Assembly (NCBI GenBank): GCA_964408805.1
Contig: CAYPAV010000021.1
Span: 1 to 64,000 of the forward strand
Source: CAYPAV01 sp964408805
Lineage (GTDB): Bacteria; Pseudomonadota; Alphaproteobacteria; UBA8366
Length of the DNA: 64,000 nucleotides
Direction: 5' to 3'
Part shown: piece after piece, positions 60,911-64,000 of the stretch
Numbering within the stretch: position 1 is the stretch's first letter
How the letters are laid out: the number at the start of each line of letters is the position of its first letter
Made by a program: the position numbers and the translations under genes
The notes under the pieces: model-generated
Told to the model about the DNA's origin: nothing
Seen by the model: only the letters and a program-made list of their open reading frames with translations
Database searches by the model: none

Positions 60911-62050
60911 ATGGACCACCAACTGAACGAGGAACAACGCGCCTTCCAGAACGCGGCACGGGACTTCGCCGAGAACGAGTTCGCGCCCGATGCCGCAGAG
61001 TGGGACGCCGAGCGGATTTTTCCGGTCGAGGCGCTTCGGAAGGCGGCCGCCCTTGGTTTCGCCGGCATCTATTGCGGCGAGAAGCATGGCGGGTCCGACC
61101 TCTCCCGGATGGACGCGGCGGTGATCTTCGAGGAGCTGGCGGCCGGCTGCACCTCGACCTCGGCCTATATCTCGATCCACAACATGGCGAGCTGGATGAT
61201 CGATCGCTACGGCGACGATGCACAGCGCGCGAAGTGGCTGCCGAAATTGACCTCGATGGCGCATTTCGCGAGCTATTGCCTGACCGAGCCGGGGGCGGGC
61301 TCGGATGCGGCCTCGCTCCGCACCACCGCCAAGCGGGACGGCGACGAATATCTGCTGAACGGCAGCAAGGCCTTCATCTCCGGCGGCTCGACCAGCGACG
61401 TTTACGTCTGCATGGTTCGAACCGGCGAGGCGGGACCGAAAGGGATTTCCTGCCTGGTCGTGGAGAAGGACGCCCCCGGACTCTCCTTCGGTCAGCTCGA
61501 GCACAAGATGGGCTGGAACAGCCAGCCGACCGCCGCCGTCATCTTCGAGGATTGCCGCGTCCCCATCGCCAATCGCATTGGCGCGGAGGGGGAGGGGTTC
61601 AAGATCGCGATGCAGGGGCTCGACGGCGGCCGGATCAATATCGCCGCCTGCTCCATCGGGGCGGCCAGAAAGTGCCAGGAGCTGGCCCTCGAGCACATGC
61701 AGCAGCGGACGCAATTCGGCCAGCCGCTGGCCGAGTTCCAGGCGCTTCAATTCAAGCTTGCCGACATGGCGACCGAGCTGCATGCGGCCCGCTTGATGGT
61801 CCATGACGCGGCCCGGCGGCTCGATACCGGCGATCCGGACGGCACCATGCATGCCGCCATGGCCAAGCGCTTCGCGACCGATACCGGCTTCAAGGTCTGC
61901 AACGAGGCGCTGCAACTCCACGGCGGTTACGGCTATATCAAGGAATACCCGATCGAGCGCTACCTCCGCGATGTGCGCGTCCACCAAATCCTGGAAGGCA
62001 CCAACGAGATCATGCGCGTGATCATCGCCCGGCGGCTGTTGGAGCTGTAG
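60911..62050 (+). CDS. Acyl-CoA dehydrogenase (isobutyryl-CoA dehydrogenase-like)
   Basis: 379 residues. FAD/substrate motifs YCLTEPGAGSDAASL and KAFISGGSTSDVYVC, the segment KMGWNSQPT frequent in ACAD8-type enzymes, and the C-terminal catalytic-Glu region QILEGTNEIMRV. Dehydrogenates a short branched acyl-CoA to its enoyl form. Monocistronic; the partial crotonase at the right edge, similar to 3-hydroxyisobutyryl-CoA hydrolase, supports a role in valine catabolism. Specificity is inferred from motif and context. Confidence 0.93.
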   Translation: MDHQLNEEQRAFQNAARDFAENEFAPDAAEWDAERIFPVEALRKAAALGFAGIYCGEKHGGSDLSRMDAAVIFEELAAGCTSTSAYISIHNMASWMIDRYGDDAQRAKWLPKLTSMAHFASYCLTEPGAGSDAASLRTTAKRDGDEYLLNGSKAFISGGSTSDVYVCMVRTGEAGPKGISCLVVEKDAPGLSFGQLEHKMGWNSQPTAAVIFEDCRVPIANRIGAEGEGFKIAMQGLDGGRINIAACSIGAARKCQELALEHMQQRTQFGQPLAEFQALQFKLADMATELHAARLMVHDAARRLDTGDPDGTMHAAMAKRFATDTGFKVCNEALQLHGGYGYIKEYPIERYLRDVRVHQILEGTNEIMRVIIARRLLEL

Positions 62051-62056
62051 GAGCCC

Positions 62057-63670
62057 CTACGCCGCCGCCGCCAGCACCATCCGCGCCGCCTTCTCGCCGA
62101 TCATGATCGAGGGTGCGTTGGTGTTGCCCGACGTCAGGGTCGGCATGATCGAGGCATCGGCCACCCGGAGGCTTTCCATGCCGTGGACGCGGAGCTGATC
62201 GTCCACCACCGCCCCTAACGGACCTTGGGGATCCGAGCCCATCTTGCAGGTGCCGACCGGGTGGTAGGCGGTCTCGGCGGTCCTGCTTACCCAGTCCAGC
62301 AGTTCGTCATCGGCCTGGAGGTCTTCGCCCGGCGCGATTTCACCCGCGGTAACGTCCCGCGCGGCCGGCGCCTCCATGATGCGCCGGACGTAGCGCATCG
62401 CTTCCAACGTCACTTCCCGGTCGATCTGAGCGGTCAGGAAATTGAAGCGGATCGTCGGCGGACGCTTCGCATCGCCGGACGCGATATGGATGCTGCCGGT
62501 GCTTTCCGAGCGCAGAATGTGGGTGATTGCTGTAACACCGGATTCTTTCGCCAACTGGAAATTCTCGCCGATCAGGAAGGGCACCCAGGAAATGCCTACA
62601 TTCGGCGACTCAAGCCCCTCTCGGGTGCGGACATAAGCGCGGAGCGGTGATGCCGGCAGCCCGAGCAGGCCCTTGTCGGTAAGCGCATATTTCAACGCCT
62701 GCCAGACCAGACCCAGCCCGCGCGCCTTGTCGTTATAAGTCATGCCGAGCGCGGTCGGCACGGCCCATTTCATGCGCGGCGCGTAATGGTCGCGCAGATT
62801 TTCGCCCACGCCGTCCAGCGCATGCTTGACCTCAATTCCAAGGCCGCGAAGCAGATCCGGCTGGCCGATTCCGGACAGTTCCAGCAATTGCGGCGAATTG
62901 ATCGCGCCTGCGCTGACGATCACCTCCCGTGCCGCCTGGGCTTCCCGCGTCTCTCCGCCCAAGGTGTAGCGGACGCCGACGCATCGTTTGCCATCGAGCA
63001 GCAGGCATTCGGTCAATGCGTTGGCCTGGATCGTCAGGTTTTGTCGCCGCCGGGCGGGATCGAGATAGCATCTGGCGGTGCTCATACGGCGGCCGTCGCG
63101 GATGGTCGCCTGTGTCATGCCGATGCCGTCCTGCTTGGCGCCGTTGTAATCGTCGGTATATTCGATCCCGACCTGTCCTGCCGCCTCGATCAACGCATCG
63201 TAAATCGGACCGCCTTCGTTGCTCGGGCTGACCTTGAGCGGGCCTCCGCGGCCGCGATATTCGTCATCCCCGCCGCCGGAATAGCTCTCCATGTCGCGGA
63301 AGATCGGCAGCACCTCGCGGTAGCTCCAGCCGCGATTGCCGAACTGCGCCCAGGTGTCGTAGTCCTGCGCCTGTCCGCGGACGAAGACCATGCCGTTGAT
63401 CGCACTCGACCCCCCCAGAAGTTTGCCGCGCGGAATAGGGATGCGTCGCTGACCGCTGCCTTCGTCGGGTTCCGAGGAATAGAGCCAATTCGCGGCGGGG
63501 TTCTCGATCATCCTGGCGAAGCCGACCGGGACGCGCGTCCAGGGATGGTCCTCCTTTCCGGCTTCCAGCACCAGCACCCGGTATTCACCGCTCTCGCTCA
63601 GCCGGTTGGCCAGCACCGACCCCGCCGACCCGGCCCCCACCACGATGAAATCGTAGGTCTCGCTTTCCAT
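62057..63670 (-). CDS. GMC-family FAD oxidoreductase (choline/alcohol dehydrogenase type)
   Basis: 537 residues. FAD-binding VVGAGSAGSVLANRLSE, GMC signature 1 GKLLGGSSAINGM, signature 2 GAINSPQLLELSGIG and the C-terminal active site ETAYHPVGTCKMG with SGNTNAPSIMIGEKAA, giving the catalytic His and Asn. Oxidises an alcohol with FAD. ATG 63670 follows GGAGGA at 8 bases; a longer frame to 63901 is not coding. Convergent with the dehydrogenase gene, 6 bp between stops. Confidence 0.94.
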   Translation of the reverse strand: MESETYDFIVVGAGSAGSVLANRLSESGEYRVLVLEAGKEDHPWTRVPVGFARMIENPAANWLYSSEPDEGSGQRRIPIPRGKLLGGSSAINGMVFVRGQAQDYDTWAQFGNRGWSYREVLPIFRDMESYSGGGDDEYRGRGGPLKVSPSNEGGPIYDALIEAAGQVGIEYTDDYNGAKQDGIGMTQATIRDGRRMSTARCYLDPARRRQNLTIQANALTECLLLDGKRCVGVRYTLGGETREAQAAREVIVSAGAINSPQLLELSGIGQPDLLRGLGIEVKHALDGVGENLRDHYAPRMKWAVPTALGMTYNDKARGLGLVWQALKYALTDKGLLGLPASPLRAYVRTREGLESPNVGISWVPFLIGENFQLAKESGVTAITHILRSESTGSIHIASGDAKRPPTIRFNFLTAQIDREVTLEAMRYVRRIMEAPAARDVTAGEIAPGEDLQADDELLDWVSRTAETAYHPVGTCKMGSDPQGPLGAVVDDQLRVHGMESLRVADASIMPTLTSGNTNAPSIMIGEKAARMVLAAAA

Positions 63671-63803
63671 CTGCGCATTCCTCCAGGAAACTTTTTTCTC
63701 ACCTTTGATCCTTAGATTGCTAGAGAAACCGCCAGACGGCAAATAACGCCGTGACGGCGCCCCTGGCCATTGCGGTGGGAATCCGTATACAGCTTCTCCC
63801 CCG

Positions 63804-64000
63804 ATGACCGACGATGACGAAATCCTGTTCGACGTGACCGACGGCGTCGCCGAGGCGGTGCTCAACCGGCCGGCGGCGCTGAACGCCCTGACGCTTGGCA
63901 TGGTGCGGAACTTCGATCCGGTGCTCGCGGGTTGGGCGACGGACGACGCGGTAGGCGCCGTCGTCGTCCGAGGCGCGGGAGCGAAGGCGTTCTGCGCCGG
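63804..64000 (+). CDS. Crotonase-family protein, 3-hydroxyisobutyryl-CoA hydrolase-like, 3' end cut by window
   Basis: Only the first 65 residues are present: ILFDVTDGVAEAVLNRPAALNALTLGMVR, then AVVVRGAGAKAFCAG, the first oxyanion-hole strand. The NALTLGMVR segment is typical of 3-hydroxyisobutyryl-CoA hydrolase rather than plain enoyl-CoA hydratase. That enzyme acts two steps after isobutyryl-CoA dehydrogenase in valine breakdown, which fits the dehydrogenase gene upstream. Divergent from the GMC gene, 133 bp apart. Confidence 0.8.
   Translation, partial: MTDDDEILFDVTDGVAEAVLNRPAALNALTLGMVRNFDPVLAGWATDDAVGAVVVRGAGAKAFCA

Noticed and set aside
1..64000. CRISPR array, prophage, tRNA or rRNA genes
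   Set aside because: No regularly spaced repeats, phage structural genes, integrase, tRNA cloverleaf or rRNA sequence was recognised; the repeats seen are dispersed hairpins, a MITE and one direct duplication.

Overview
The window is GC-rich chromosomal DNA that looks like a free-living alphaproteobacterium, most likely near Rhodospirillales. The grounds are the HDAC-family / xseB / ispA / dxs gene order, HspQ, a PAS_5-type protein, class III cyclases fused to TolB-like and TPR modules, and a porphobilinogen synthase without the zinc cysteine triad. No rRNA, tRNA or CRISPR array was seen.

Layout. 1-10 kb: the end of a sulfatase, a MetE-like methyltransferase with a class I methyltransferase, two response regulators, a very large cyclase/TolB/TPR protein (frameshifted), a racemase-family pair and a solute-binding protein. 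10-13 kb: a more AT-rich accessory island with a HlyC-like toxin-activating acyltransferase translationally coupled to an unknown membrane-anchored protein (frameshifted at a G7 run), then an unknown acidic protein whose C-terminus is supplied by a dispersed repeat. 13-18 kb: EthD-like protein, a 265-bp MITE with perfect 34-bp inverted repeats, a second cyclase/TPR protein, another repeat copy and a sensor kinase with a degenerate receiver. 18-25.5 kb: an amidase divergent from a complete Dpp/Opp-type peptide ABC operon. 25.5-30 kb: AsmA remnant, esterase, Phd/VapC toxin-antitoxin pair with a palindromic operator, MATE exporter. 30-34 kb: isoprenoid precursor operon (HDAC-like, xseB, ispA, dxs). 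34-41.6 kb: RND efflux pair, FAD oxidoreductase, ArsR-type regulator, PAS protein, low-complexity protein. 41.7-45.3 kb: a second peptide-type ABC set without ATPases. 45.4-53 kb: glycosyltransferase, TauD-like dioxygenase, small enzymes, HspQ, LLM oxidoreductase, hotdog thioesterase, aldo/keto reductase (stop at codon 3), YqhA-type membrane protein. 53-56.7 kb: a rearranged patch where a PP2C phosphatase gene and two dispersed repeats lie between a complete ene-reductase gene and a duplicated piece of its 3' end, followed by a PhyH-type dioxygenase. 56.8-64 kb: acyl-CoA synthetase, YheT-type hydrolase, hemB, an isobutyryl-CoA-dehydrogenase-like enzyme, a GMC oxidoreductase and the start of a crotonase gene resembling 3-hydroxyisobutyryl-CoA hydrolase, together suggesting branched-chain or short acyl-CoA catabolism.

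Overall the content is metabolic and transport genes with c-di-/cyclic-nucleotide-type and two-component signalling. Two features stand out: an unexpectedly high number of broken or remnant genes (several by one base, so sequencing error must be excluded), and the HlyC-centred three-gene island, which has no visible RTX toxin and is the best candidate for an undescribed system. Coordinates and residue numbers were worked out by hand and homology calls come from motif recognition, not from searches.
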